Below are positions 1 through 7,705 of a stretch of DNA of 14,452 bases, piece by piece. A program made the translations under genes and the position numbers. Below the pieces are notes generated by a model that saw nothing but the letters and a program-made list of their open reading frames with translations, ran no database searches and was not told the origin of the DNA. This DNA is from Leptolinea sp. UBA1437 (GTDB lineage Bacteria > Chloroflexota > Anaerolineae > Anaerolineales > Anaerolineaceae): NCBI GenBank assembly GCA_002329625.1, contig DCTP01000110.1, forward strand, positions 23,327 through 37,778. The letters run 5' to 3'. The number at the start of each line of letters is the position of its first letter. The first letter of the stretch is position 1.

Positions 1-58
1 TCGCAAGAATTTTGCTCGCTTTTCTTGCATCTTGACCCATTTGAAGAATTGTTTTCAT
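1..58 (-). CDS. proA: Gamma-glutamyl phosphate reductase, N-terminal fragment (partial)
   Basis: Only the first 19 codons are present; the gene runs off the left edge. The visible peptide begins MKTILQMGQDARKASKILA, which resembles the N-terminal helix of ProA (NADPH-dependent reduction of glutamyl-5-phosphate to the semialdehyde, second step of proline synthesis). The ATG overlaps the proB stop codon as ATGA, so the two genes are probably translationally coupled. The call rests mainly on this position after proB and on the helix pattern, because no catalytic residues are in the window. Confidence 0.8.
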   Translation of the reverse strand, partial: MKTILQMGQDARKASKILA

Positions 59-1173
59 CGTGTTTTCCCCTTGATCATATTATCCTGATGAACGACTTCG
101 TCAGCATAGGTATACCCCAGAATCGTTTCGATTTCGCTTGCTTTTGCACCGCAAATTTTTTGAATTTCGGAAGCCGAGTAATTGACCAATCCGACGGCGA
201 TTTCCTCTCCGTCGTTATTGACCAACCGTACCGTATCTCCTCGGTCAAATTCACCTTGGACGCCGATAATTCCCGCCGGAAGCAAGCTTTTTCCGCGTTT
301 GATAGCCTGGGTGGCGCCCGAATCTAAAATAATCGCGGCTTCATTCGAACGGAATCCGGTCAACAAATATCGTTTACGGCTTTCGAGAACCGTGTTGGTT
401 GCTCGAAATACCGTGCCGAATCGTTCTCCCGCTGCAATTCGAAGCAGTACATCCGGAATCGTTCCGTTGGCGATCATAACCGGAGTTCCCATCCTGCGGG
501 CAACGTCTGCCGCCCGAACTTTCGTCAGCATCCCGCCGGTCCCCATACCGGTCAAACTGCCGCCGGCAGCTTCCCAAACAAAAGAGGGAATTTCGACACC
601 GTCCACGAGATCGATGAGCTTTGCTTCCGCATGAAGTTCCGGATTCATGTCAAAAAGTCCGTCCTGATCGGTCAACAAAACCAATAAATCGGCTCCGATC
701 AGTCCCGAAACGTAGGCGGAAAGCATATCGTTATCGCCGACGCGGATTTCATCCGTCGAGACCGTATCGTTCTCGTTAATAATCGGAATCACATGCTGCC
801 CCAATAATCCTTCGATTGTATTTCGGGCGTTTAAATAACTTTTCCGTTGAATGAAATCATTCCGTGTTAACAGAATCTGCGCCGCCGCCAGATTATAAAT
901 CTTAAACAAATCCATATAAATGGACATTAAATAGGGTTGGCCGACAGAGGCTAAAATCTGTTTCCCGGGAATATGCTTCGACAGATGAGGATAGTTCAGC
1001 AATTCACGGCCGGCTGCCACCGCTCCGGAGGATACCAGAGTAACCATAGTTCCGTGACCTGCGATAACACTGAGCTGCCGCGCCAGATCAACCAAGCGCG
1101 GTTTATCCAAATGGTTCGATCCACCCGTTAATGTTGAGGTCCCAACTTTTATAACAATTCGTTCGTAAGACAT
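55..1173 (-). CDS. proB: Glutamate 5-kinase with C-terminal PUA domain
   Basis: ProB phosphorylates L-glutamate to glutamyl-5-phosphate, the first and usually feedback-controlled step of proline synthesis in the cytoplasm. The 372-residue length is normal for the two-domain form. Residues 1 to about 260 form the amino-acid kinase fold: N-terminal IVIKVGTSTL, VSSGAVAAG near 48-56, the NENDTVS substrate loop, VGDNDMLSA, and the glycine-rich TGMGTGGMLTK segment. Residues about 280-360 are a PUA domain starting near AIILDSGA. The ATG has a GGTGAT ribosome site about 7 bases upstream. It lies downstream of the S1-protein terminator, so it probably has its own promoter. I found only a weak TACAAT-like -10 near 1238-1243 and no good -35. 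It overlaps proA by ATGA. Confidence 0.95.
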   Translation of the reverse strand: MSYERIVIKVGTSTLTGGSNHLDKPRLVDLARQLSVIAGHGTMVTLVSSGAVAAGRELLNYPHLSKHIPGKQILASVGQPYLMSIYMDLFKIYNLAAAQILLTRNDFIQRKSYLNARNTIEGLLGQHVIPIINENDTVSTDEIRVGDNDMLSAYVSGLIGADLLVLLTDQDGLFDMNPELHAEAKLIDLVDGVEIPSFVWEAAGGSLTGMGTGGMLTKVRAADVARRMGTPVMIANGTIPDVLLRIAAGERFGTVFRATNTVLESRKRYLLTGFRSNEAAIILDSGATQAIKRGKSLLPAGIIGVQGEFDRGDTVRLVNNDGEEIAVGLVNYSASEIQKICGAKASEIETILGYTYADEVVHQDNMIKGKTR

Positions 1174-1300
1174 TGAATATCACCAAAAACCAAATGACAG
1201 GTAACAGGAAAAACGGTAAATCGATTGGTTTATTCCCTGATTGTATCCGATCATTTCGATATTTCCTTTAGCAATAAAAACAATCGTTGGAGATTTCCTG

Positions 1301-1333
1301 AAAAAAAGAGGCTGACAATCGTTCATCAGCCTC
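1301..1333 (-). terminator. Intrinsic terminator after the S1-domain gene
   Basis: Read on the minus strand, GAGGCTGA and TCAGCCTC form a perfect 8-bp stem (1308-1315 with 1326-1333) around a 10-base loop, followed directly by seven T residues (1307-1301). It sits 28 bases after the S1 gene stop, separating that gene from proBA. Confidence 0.9.
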
Positions 1334-1360
1334 AAGCTTACTATTTCGTTGAATTCCTTT

Positions 1361-2380
1361 TTATGCGACTTTGTTATTCAGAGTGCGGTTCAGAATTTCA
1401 TCCTGCTCTTTGGAAACACCGGATTTCTTTTTACTTTCGTTTTTGTTTCGCGCTTTGGCTTTTTCCATCGCTTCTCGAATCGCGATTTCCATTGCGGTCG
1501 GTTCCGCTTCACCGCTGGAATTCTCATCGGTAAAGCTCATGGTAATTCCTTCGCTGTTTAATTCGGCCCGTTTTTTAGATGTTCTCTTCTGCCGCCGCGG
1601 TTTTTCTTTCTCTTCCGAGGGAGCGGAAATGGCATTCACGGTCCTGGCTTCTTTTAACTGTTGCGCACGTGCGCTAACCGGACGGGCTGCTTTCTCCGCC
1701 GGCGCCTCTTCGATCTCCGGTTCGGGTTGCAAAGCTTTAATGCTGAGTTTAATCTGCTTTTTTCGTCGGTTGACTTCCAAAACCTTGGCTTCCACTTCGT
1801 CCCCAACCTTTAAAATATCCGAAGGTTGGCGAACATAACTATGCGCAAGCTCACTGATATGGATCAATCCCGGGCGCTCCGCACCGATTTCTACAAAAAC
1901 ACCGAATTTCTCCATCCGGACAACGGTTCCCTTGACTACCATGTCTTTTTTAATCTCACGCCACTCGAGATCATACGGTTTGATCATGGTCAGTTCAATC
2001 CGGCCGTCTTTTACTTTCTTTACCCAAACATCCACTTCCTGCCCTACGGTCAGTAAATCATGGATATTATTGGTAAATTCCGCCCCTTCCGGACGGGCAA
2101 TCTGGGTTATATGGATTGCAGCGGGAATATCTAATCCGATATCGACCAAAGCGCCTGCCAGGCTCAGTTTCGTGACCTTCCCTTTAAAATGATCCTTAAT
2201 TTTCGGACCACTTGCGCCTGCGGACTCTCCTTTCGAGTCGATATCAGTCACAGTATCTCCTGGTTGATCCGCTGCCGTTACCACGGCAACATCATCTGCA
2301 ACGTTTTCCACTGCGCTCTGTACCTCTCCGATTTTCTCGTTTACTGCATTTTTTTCTTCAGGTGATACAGATTCTTCCAT
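1361..2380 (-). CDS. S1 domain RNA-binding protein with two S1 repeats and a charged tail
   Basis: Predicted cytoplasmic RNA-binding protein of 339 residues. After an acidic N-terminal stretch of about 60 residues there are two S1/OB folds, about 61-135 (FKGKVTKLSLAGALVDIGLD) and about 142-217 (KGTVVRMEKFGVFVEIGAERPGLIHISEL). The second is the more canonical. The C-terminal 120 residues are highly charged, lysine-rich and probably disordered, ending with an alanine-rich helix (AMEIAIREAMEKAKARNK). An open frame extends upstream to a TTG at 2449, but that TTG is the -35 box of a consensus promoter. The real start is therefore the ATG at 2380, which has GGAGA (2391-2395) 10 bases upstream. It is shorter than the four-to-six-repeat ribosomal protein S1, so it is better called an S1-like translation or RNA-metabolism factor. 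It is monocistronic, between two terminators. Confidence 0.9.
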   Translation of the reverse strand: MEESVSPEEKNAVNEKIGEVQSAVENVADDVAVVTAADQPGDTVTDIDSKGESAGASGPKIKDHFKGKVTKLSLAGALVDIGLDIPAAIHITQIARPEGAEFTNNIHDLLTVGQEVDVWVKKVKDGRIELTMIKPYDLEWREIKKDMVVKGTVVRMEKFGVFVEIGAERPGLIHISELAHSYVRQPSDILKVGDEVEAKVLEVNRRKKQIKLSIKALQPEPEIEEAPAEKAARPVSARAQQLKEARTVNAISAPSEEKEKPRRQKRTSKKRAELNSEGITMSFTDENSSGEAEPTAMEIAIREAMEKAKARNKNESKKKSGVSKEQDEILNRTLNNKVA

Positions 2381-2419
2381 TTTTTCCCAATCTCCAGATA
2401 ATATTATTCGCAACGTTTG

Positions 2420-2449
2420 ATTATACTCGTATAATTTAATACTTGTCAA
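2420..2449 (-). promoter_or_regulatory. Sigma-70-type promoter of the S1-domain gene
   Basis: On the minus strand TTGACA (2449-2444) and TATAAT (2425-2420) are both perfect consensus hexamers, with an 18-bp spacer. Transcription should start near 2413, giving a leader of about 33 bases that includes GGAGA before the ATG at 2380. It is the best -35/-10 pair in the window. Confidence 0.9.
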
Positions 2450-2499
2450 TCAAAAAAACAATTTTCGTGCAAAATTCATTATATTACCCTGGATTTTGC

Positions 2500-2525
2500 A
2501 AAAATCGGTTTTTATAAACCGATTT
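2500..2525 (-). terminator. Intrinsic terminator overlapping the end of the S41 protease gene
   Basis: A perfect 10-bp stem, AAATCGGTTT with AAACCGATTT (2516-2525 with 2502-2511), closes a 4-base loop and is followed by a T run (2504-2500) on the minus strand. The TAA stop of the protease gene (2514-2512) falls in the loop and adjoining stem base, so the last codons form half of the hairpin. It ends the HAD/small protein/protease unit just before the S1-gene promoter. Confidence 0.85.
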
Positions 2526-3834
2526 CACCGTTTTCTTCCGTATTTTTCTGGGGTACGGACGGCTCCTCCGGGATTTTTCCCGTTAATAAGATTTGCACAG
2601 CCGCATCCAGTTGCGGGTCCTTTCCGGCTTCCACATCCGCATCGCTCATTTCCACCACAACATCGGGAGTGATACCAACCTTATGGATTAACTTTCCGGC
2701 GGGTGTCAGCCAATGAGCGATCGTGATACTGACCGCGCCGCCGTTTGAAAGCTCGGGTTGAATCTGCATAGATCCCTTCCCGAACGTCTGAACTCCGACA
2801 AATGTCGCCCGATGATAATACTGCAAAGCACCGATTAAAATTTCCGAAGCGGACGCCGTCCCTTCGTTTCCCAAAACAACGATCGGCAAATCTGGATCGA
2901 CAACGGGATCGTCCTTTGTATGATATTCGGTTCGGGATCCGTCTCCGGCCTCTTCGATCAACACCAACGAATCTTTGGGCAAGAATTTCGAAGCCACCGA
3001 TACGCAGGTATCTACATATCCCCCGCCGTTGTTGCGCAGGTCCAAAATCAACCCCTTGGGATTCTGCGGCAGCAGCTCATCCAATGCCTGTTGCAATTCT
3101 TCCACAGTCAAATCACCGAATTGAGTTAACTGAATATAGGCTAACCCGTCATCCCGCATTTCCGAAGCCACCATCGGTGTAACGACCGCATCTCGAACAA
3201 TCGATACATCAAAGGGTTCCTGATCGTCCCGTTTAATGGTCAATACGACTGTCGATCCTTTCGGACCTAAGATCTTGTTTAATGCGTCTTTGGGATCCAC
3301 TCCGGTCATATCAACGCCGTCGATGGCGATTACCAAGTCATGCGGTTTTAATCCGGCTTTCTCCGCCGGACTACCTTTCATCGGCGATGTGATTTCGACA
3401 TAATCACCGGACACATCAACCCATGCACCGATTCCTTCATATTCTTCGCCGGCAATATACTGCGATTCCTGTTTATAGCTTTCGGGATCAGAATAGCGGG
3501 TATGCGGATCACCCAAAGATTCCAACATTCCGCGGATCGCGCCCTCCATCAGGCTGTTATCATCGACCGGTTGATCGACATAATACTGATGAACCAAATC
3601 CCAAGTTTCCCAAAACGGCTTAAATAATTCATCCGTATCTTGCTGGCGTTTCATCCGCGTACCTTGCTCCGTGACCGACAATAATTTCGGAAGCAAGGAC
3701 GATTCGGATGAGATATTGATTTTGTCGACGGTTTCCGGTAACATTTTTATGATATATCCGGCGCTGAAACCGGATACAAAACAACTGATTAAAATAATGA
3801 CAATCGCAATGATTCGAATGATTCGTTGATTCAT
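2512..3834 (-). CDS. Membrane-anchored C-terminal processing protease (S41 family, CtpA-like)
   Basis: Serine protease of the tail-specific/CtpA family, expected to be anchored in the membrane and act outside the cell on C-terminal tails of exported proteins. Of 440 residues, about 4-30 form a hydrophobic signal anchor. A helical region follows, then a PDZ domain at about 130-215 (EGIGAWVDV, SPAEKAGLKPHDLVIAIDG) and the S41 core. The catalytic Ser-Lys dyad is visible: S328 in NEGTASASE and K353 in FGKGSMQ, 25 residues apart as in CtpA and Prc. The family motif LILDLRNNGGG is at 262-272. The C-terminal tail after about 415 is variable. The gene overlaps the upstream small membrane-protein gene by ATGA and ends within its own terminator. 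Confidence 0.95.
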   Translation of the reverse strand: MNQRIIRIIAIVIILISCFVSGFSAGYIIKMLPETVDKINISSESSLLPKLLSVTEQGTRMKRQQDTDELFKPFWETWDLVHQYYVDQPVDDNSLMEGAIRGMLESLGDPHTRYSDPESYKQESQYIAGEEYEGIGAWVDVSGDYVEITSPMKGSPAEKAGLKPHDLVIAIDGVDMTGVDPKDALNKILGPKGSTVVLTIKRDDQEPFDVSIVRDAVVTPMVASEMRDDGLAYIQLTQFGDLTVEELQQALDELLPQNPKGLILDLRNNGGGYVDTCVSVASKFLPKDSLVLIEEAGDGSRTEYHTKDDPVVDPDLPIVVLGNEGTASASEILIGALQYYHRATFVGVQTFGKGSMQIQPELSNGGAVSITIAHWLTPAGKLIHKVGITPDVVVEMSDADVEAGKDPQLDAAVQILLTGKIPEEPSVPQKNTEENGEIGL

Positions 3835-4112
3835 TTTTGGTCCTTATCCCTTTCCAGATTCTCTAATCTGTCCATTTCCTGACGCAACCGCTTGTAATGT
3901 TCGGATTCCGGAAACAGGAAATCACCTTTTTTTACTTCTTTAACCTTCTTTGTCAGTCTTGAAAAAGAATCATCTTGATTGCTTTTGGAGGTCGGTTTCC
4001 GTCTTTTCTCAAAATAAGCTTTGATCTTGTCACGGTAGACGATTAACAATATGTTAATCCCCAGAACAACGACAATTAAGGCAATTAAAATGATCCAACC
4101 TTTTGTAGTCAT
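3831..4112 (-). CDS. Small single-pass membrane protein of unknown function
   Basis: I do not recognise a family for this 93-residue protein. Residues about 5-27 form one hydrophobic helix (GWIILIALIVVVLGINILLIV), followed at once by a basic stretch (RDKIKAYFEKRRK). This predicts N-out, C-in topology with a cytoplasmic tail. The tail is charged, with a possible short coiled coil near the C-terminus (RLRQEMDRLENLERDK). Its ATG overlaps the HAD stop and its stop overlaps the protease start, both by ATGA, so the three proteins are made from one message and probably coupled. A link to the protease is possible but unproven. Confidence 0.8.
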   Translation of the reverse strand: MTTKGWIILIALIVVVLGINILLIVYRDKIKAYFEKRRKPTSKSNQDDSFSRLTKKVKEVKKGDFLFPESEHYKRLRQEMDRLENLERDKDQK

Positions 4113-4756
4113 GTTATTATTTCCGAATAGATTTCCAATTGAGGAAGATCCTCTATTCTCGAAAGAAACGCATCGGCTTCTTCCGATCTTGCTCGCGATC
4201 CGACTTGAATCGCGTAAAAACCCAATTGATGAGCCGTGCTGATATTGGTCGGATTATCATCCAGAAAGATACATCCCCGGCCGCTGTCGATTCCGGTCAT
4301 GGTGAGCGCTTTCTCAAAGGCTTCCTGTTCCGGTTTACAATACGGATAAACATCCAGGAAATCAATAATTCCGTCAAAACATTGATAAATATCTAAGAGT
4401 TTCAATACACGAGTCGCCTGAAAACGATCGGAATTGGTAAAAATAAACTTCGGAATTTGAATTTTTTCAATCAGCATCCGAACTTCGGGCGCCGGCTGAA
4501 TATACGGCGAAATATCGACATTATGCACATAATGCATAAAATCATACAAATCTACTTCGTAGTTTTTTACCAACCCTTTGGCGGTCGTTCCATAAGTTTT
4601 ATACAAGTTTTCGCGAAAATTCTTCACTTCGCTGTCGGGGATTGCTAAAGAACGCCGAATATATTCATTCATCCGATCCGTAATCACTTTAATCGATTCA
4701 TTCCCCATCGGATAAAGAGTTTCATCTAAATCAAAAAAAACAGCTTTGTAATTCAT
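4109..4756 (-). CDS. HAD-superfamily hydrolase, pyrimidine 5'-nucleotidase-like
   Basis: Cytoplasmic phosphatase-like protein of 215 residues. All four HAD motifs are present: D9-L-D11 in FFDLDETLYPMG, T107-N108-S, K141-P, and D166-D167 in FLDDNPTN. The long insertion between motifs I and II is a helical cap of the subfamily that includes the SDT1/PHM8 pyrimidine nucleotidases, so nucleotide or phosphosugar dephosphorylation is likely; the substrate cannot be told from sequence. The start is fixed by motif I lying only 8 residues in. No Shine-Dalgarno precedes the ATG; a -10-like TATACT ends 7 bases before it, suggesting a leaderless message. Confidence 0.88.
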   Translation of the reverse strand: MNYKAVFFDLDETLYPMGNESIKVITDRMNEYIRRSLAIPDSEVKNFRENLYKTYGTTAKGLVKNYEVDLYDFMHYVHNVDISPYIQPAPEVRMLIEKIQIPKFIFTNSDRFQATRVLKLLDIYQCFDGIIDFLDVYPYCKPEQEAFEKALTMTGIDSGRGCIFLDDNPTNISTAHQLGFYAIQVGSRARSEEADAFLSRIEDLPQLEIYSEIIT

Positions 4757-4769
4757 GCAAAAAAGTATA
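4757..4769 (-). promoter_or_regulatory. Candidate -10 box giving a leaderless HAD-hydrolase transcript
   Basis: Minus strand TATACT (4769-4764) is followed by TTTTTGC and then the ATG (4756). A 7-base gap would put transcription start at the A of the start codon. There is no purine-rich ribosome site in the gap. The -35 region is poor (TTTAAT at a 16-bp spacing). Confidence 0.5.
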
Positions 4770-4825
4770 ACCGAATCGGAGATCGATTAAATGGAATATA
4801 TCGGAAATTCTGACGAAATTAACCG

Positions 4826-5593
4826 CTATTTCGGCAGAACAATCGGAGTAGAAATACCGTCATGACGGAAGACAATCATCGGAACATGATAGACAGCGGT
4901 CAGGTTGTTTTCGGTTAAAACTTCCTCCGGCGTTCCCATTGCCAAGATATTTCCCTGTTTCAAAATAATGATTTCATCCGCAAATCTGGCAGCCAAATTG
5001 AGGTCATGTAAAACGATCAACACGGCGGTTCCCTTTTCCCGGCTTAAATTTCGAACCAATGAAAGAATCCCGATCGTGTGGTTCAAGTCCAGGTGTGTGG
5101 TCGGTTCATCCAAAATCATCACCGGCGTATCCTGTGCCAATGCTCTGGCTAAAATTACCCGTTGTTGCTCTCCGCCGGAAAGAGATCGAACATCTTTTTT
5201 CCGAAGGTCAAAAATGGCGGTTTCACGAATCGCCTCATCCACTCGCCGTCGATCCTCTTCGGATAATTTCCCCAATAAACCGAGATACGGCGTCCTTCCC
5301 ATCGCTACGGTCTCGTAAACCGAAAATCCATCCGGCAGCAGGGAATTCTGCGGAACAACCGACAGGTATTTGGCACGTTCCGTTTCACTCAAATCAGCCG
5401 AGTTTTTTCCGTCATAATTGATTTGGCCGCCGGAAAGTTTAACGCTACCGGTAATACCGCGAATAATCGTCGTTTTCCCCGAACCGTTCGGACCGATTAA
5501 TACCATAACCTTCCCTTGCCGAATATCGAACGAAATATTTTGGACGATCGGTTGATCACCGTAATGAACGGATACATCGGAAAGAGAAATCAT
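4826..5593 (-). CDS. btuD: Cobalamin/corrinoid ABC transporter ATP-binding protein
   Basis: ATPase subunit of a type II (BtuCD/FecCDE class) importer on the cytoplasmic face of the membrane; 255 residues. Visible motifs are Walker A GPNGSGKTT (34-42), Q-loop Gln near 82 (VVPQNS), signature LSGGEQQR (138-145), Walker B MILDE (159-163), D-loop and switch His near 196 (VLHDLN). The reading frame is open further upstream to 5632, but the ATG at 5593 overlaps the btuC stop as ATGA and has a strong GGGAGG site 9-11 bases upstream, so this start is chosen. Cobalamin specificity is inferred from the riboswitch and the binding protein; the ATPase alone would not separate it from siderophore or heme systems. 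Confidence 0.92.
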   Translation of the reverse strand: MISLSDVSVHYGDQPIVQNISFDIRQGKVMVLIGPNGSGKTTIIRGITGSVKLSGGQINYDGKNSADLSETERAKYLSVVPQNSLLPDGFSVYETVAMGRTPYLGLLGKLSEEDRRRVDEAIRETAIFDLRKKDVRSLSGGEQQRVILARALAQDTPVMILDEPTTHLDLNHTIGILSLVRNLSREKGTAVLIVLHDLNLAARFADEIIILKQGNILAMGTPEEVLTENNLTAVYHVPMIVFRHDGISTPIVLPK

Positions 5594-6621
5594 CGTTCGA
5601 TTTCCCTCCCGGTATTCCGATTTAACAGCCAAAGGAAAAAGGGCGCACCGGCTATGGCGGTAATAATCCCCACCGGTAATTCCTGTGGTGCAATAATTAT
5701 CCGTGCAATCACATCGGCCAGTAACAGGAAAAAGGCACCGCCCAACGCCGATAAAGGAATCAATTTCCGATAATCTCCGCCCGTCAAAATACGGATGACA
5801 TGAGGAATGATTAAGCCGACGAATCCGATTACTCCCGAAAAAGAGATTGCGGCCGCCGTAGTCAGAGTCGCGAAAAAAACAATCCCGATTCGGGTTTTAT
5901 GAACCGAGATACCCAGATTTGCGGCTTGTTCTTCACCGAATTGAAGGACATTTAAACGATGTGACAATAAAAACTGACCGATTATTCCTATCAGAATAAA
6001 AGGAATCACAATCTTAATCGGTTCCCAACCGTTAACGGTCATTCCTCCCAGCATCCATGAAAACGATGTTCGCAATTCTCGGTGAGAAAACAACATCCAA
6101 ACGGAAGTAACGGCGGTAATAAAAGAATTTACGGCCACGCCGGAAAGAATCAATCCGGTATTGCCGGTTATTCCGCTGACCTTGCCTAATTTAAAGACGA
6201 CCCATACCGTCAGCAAAGATACCACAAAGGCTAAAATCGGCGTCATCATGGTCCCCCATTTCGTATAAGGCCACTGTACAGACATAGCAATCACAGCTCC
6301 CAAACTGGCACCGGTTGAGACACCGATCAAATAGGGATCCGCCAGCGGATTCCGAAATAACCCCTGGTAGGAAGCGCCGCTGCAAGCCAGAGCGGCACCG
6401 GTTAACAGCATCATAATCGTTCGCGGAATTCGTAAGACAAATAAAATCCGGTCCGTCCCGACAAGTTCGGCAGGCAAAGCACCTCCGGTTATCCGATATT
6501 TCAATATGTCCCATATCTGAGAAATGCCGAGCGGGACACTGCCGACCCAAATGCCGACAATACTCATGACGAATATTCCGATGAGCAAAAAAATGCCTAA
6601 CCGGGATGCCGATCTGCGCAT
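5590..6621 (-). CDS. btuC: Cobalamin/corrinoid ABC transporter permease, FecCD family
   Basis: Integral membrane subunit of the B12 importer; it would form the homodimeric channel over BtuD. The 343-residue protein is hydrophobic throughout, with about ten predicted transmembrane helices, typical for FecCD permeases. Diagnostic segments are LRIPRTIMMLLTGAALACSGASYQGLFRNPLADPYLIGVSTGA (about 64-106, family signature), the conserved GFVGLIIPHVIR coupling region, and the C-terminal AGAPFFLWLL. GAGG lies about 11 bases before the ATG. Seventeen bases separate it from the btuF stop. Confidence 0.94.
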   Translation of the reverse strand: MRRSASRLGIFLLIGIFVMSIVGIWVGSVPLGISQIWDILKYRITGGALPAELVGTDRILFVLRIPRTIMMLLTGAALACSGASYQGLFRNPLADPYLIGVSTGASLGAVIAMSVQWPYTKWGTMMTPILAFVVSLLTVWVVFKLGKVSGITGNTGLILSGVAVNSFITAVTSVWMLFSHRELRTSFSWMLGGMTVNGWEPIKIVIPFILIGIIGQFLLSHRLNVLQFGEEQAANLGISVHKTRIGIVFFATLTTAAAISFSGVIGFVGLIIPHVIRILTGGDYRKLIPLSALGGAFFLLLADVIARIIIAPQELPVGIITAIAGAPFFLWLLNRNTGREIER

Positions 6622-6638
6622 AGAACAGGTGCCTCTGC

Positions 6639-7577
6639 TTATTTCATTTCGAACAGTTCCGGATGAATATATCCGGCTAAAATTTCCAGAGCATCGACCA
6701 GACGCGGACTCGGGCGTGATCCGATATCGGAATTAATGGGGTAGATCTTTTTGTTTTTCACTGCGGATAGGACATCCCAACCCGGTCGTTCGATGACGCT
6801 TTCCGGAGTTATCCCGTAGTTGCTGTCGCCCAGAATAATGATCTCCGGATTGGATCGAATCAACGCTTCCAAACTGATCTGAACCCATTCCCCTTTGAGA
6901 TCGGCTGCGATATTCTTTCCGCCGGCCCGCGTAATCAGCTCATCGATGAAGGTACCGCTGCTCGCCGTCCAGGGTTTGGAAATGTCGGTCGCATCCAGTT
7001 CATAAAACACGAGCGGATGTGTGGTTGCCTTGGCTATCGTTTCATCGACGACGGCAATCCTGTTTTTCATCTCTGTGATCAATTCTTCCGCCTGCTCTTC
7101 ATGACCGGTTACTTCTCCGACTTTCATGAAATAAGAATCTAAGTCTTCCAGGGTCTTGGGATTTTTAAGATAATAGATGGTCAAACCCATATCTTCCAAT
7201 TGTTTTACCTGATCAATCGCCGTCAGTTCCGAAATGATCACCAATTCGGGATCAAGTGAGAGAATGAGCTCTTTGTTAATGGACATATCATAATTTGTGA
7301 CGATCGCTTTCTTCGTCACTTCATCCGGATAATTGGAAGCAACATCGACTCCGATCAGTTCATCACACAAATCCAATGCGCATACGATTTCAGTTACCGA
7401 CGGAGCCAAAGAAACGACGGATTCTAAGGGAAGTTCAAGCGTAATTTTCCGATCAAGGTCATCCGTCACTGTGATTTTTTCAGCGACACCGGTATCTTGG
7501 ACAGCCGAAACCGGCATAGCAATTGAAAAAAGCATCGTAAGAAAAACAGCATAATAGAATAAAGTCTTTTTCCGCAT
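6639..7577 (-). CDS. btuF: Cobalamin-binding protein of the ABC importer
   Basis: Extracytoplasmic substrate-binding protein (BtuF/FecB, cluster A-II) of 312 residues that would deliver cobalamin or other corrinoids to BtuCD. Residues 1-25 are a signal peptide (positive MRKK, hydrophobic core, VSA before V26). The mature protein has two lobes: SLAPSVTEIVCAL and GVDVASNYPDEV near the N-terminus match the BtuF pattern, and the C-terminal lobe holds GGKNIA and a conserved YPINSDIGSRPSPR segment. There is no lipobox cysteine, which is unusual for a binding protein in a monoderm. It is first in the operon, with GAGGTGA close before the ATG, and is controlled by the upstream riboswitch. Siderophore binding is the alternative, but the leader makes B12 much more likely. 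Confidence 0.92.
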   Translation of the reverse strand: MRKKTLFYYAVFLTMLFSIAMPVSAVQDTGVAEKITVTDDLDRKITLELPLESVVSLAPSVTEIVCALDLCDELIGVDVASNYPDEVTKKAIVTNYDMSINKELILSLDPELVIISELTAIDQVKQLEDMGLTIYYLKNPKTLEDLDSYFMKVGEVTGHEEQAEELITEMKNRIAVVDETIAKATTHPLVFYELDATDISKPWTASSGTFIDELITRAGGKNIAADLKGEWVQISLEALIRSNPEIIILGDSNYGITPESVIERPGWDVLSAVKNKKIYPINSDIGSRPSPRLVDALEILAGYIHPELFEMK

Positions 7578-7620
7578 GATTCACCTCGTTATATAGATTT
7601 TCTCGTTCCGGGGTCGGGCG

Positions 7621-7667
7621 ATAAAAACGAACCATTCCGGGGCCAACCGGAGAGTGGGAAGTTCGTT
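7621..7667 (-). terminator. Second terminator-like hairpin in the btuFCD leader
   Basis: On the minus strand AACGAAC (7667-7661) pairs with GTTCGTT (7632-7626), enclosing an inner TCCGG/CCGGA stem (7651-7647 with 7640-7636), and is followed by TTTTT (7627-7623). It lies after the riboswitch terminator and before the btuF ribosome site. It may be a back-up terminator or part of an extended expression platform. Confidence 0.5.
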
Positions 7668-7679
7668 ATGAGGATATTC

Positions 7680-7705
7680 AAAAAAGAAAACCCCTGACGG
7701 GGTTT
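7680..7705 (-). terminator. Riboswitch expression-platform terminator
   Basis: Minus strand AAACCCC and GGGGTTT form a perfect 7-bp stem (7705-7699 with 7694-7688) around a GTCA loop, followed by TTCTTTTTT. It lies about 40 bases after the aptamer, the usual place for B12-dependent termination. No other terminator lies between dnaC and btuF, so it probably also stops read-through from the primosome operon. Confidence 0.88.

Noticed and set aside
1225..1561. Plus-strand open frames opposite the S1-gene terminator and C-terminus
   Set aside because: They cross the terminator and are antisense to a well-supported gene, with no ribosome site or recognisable domain.
4801..4830. Hairpin CGAAAT/ATTTCG at the btuD stop as a terminator
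   Set aside because: The stem is short and AT-rich with no T run after it on the minus strand.
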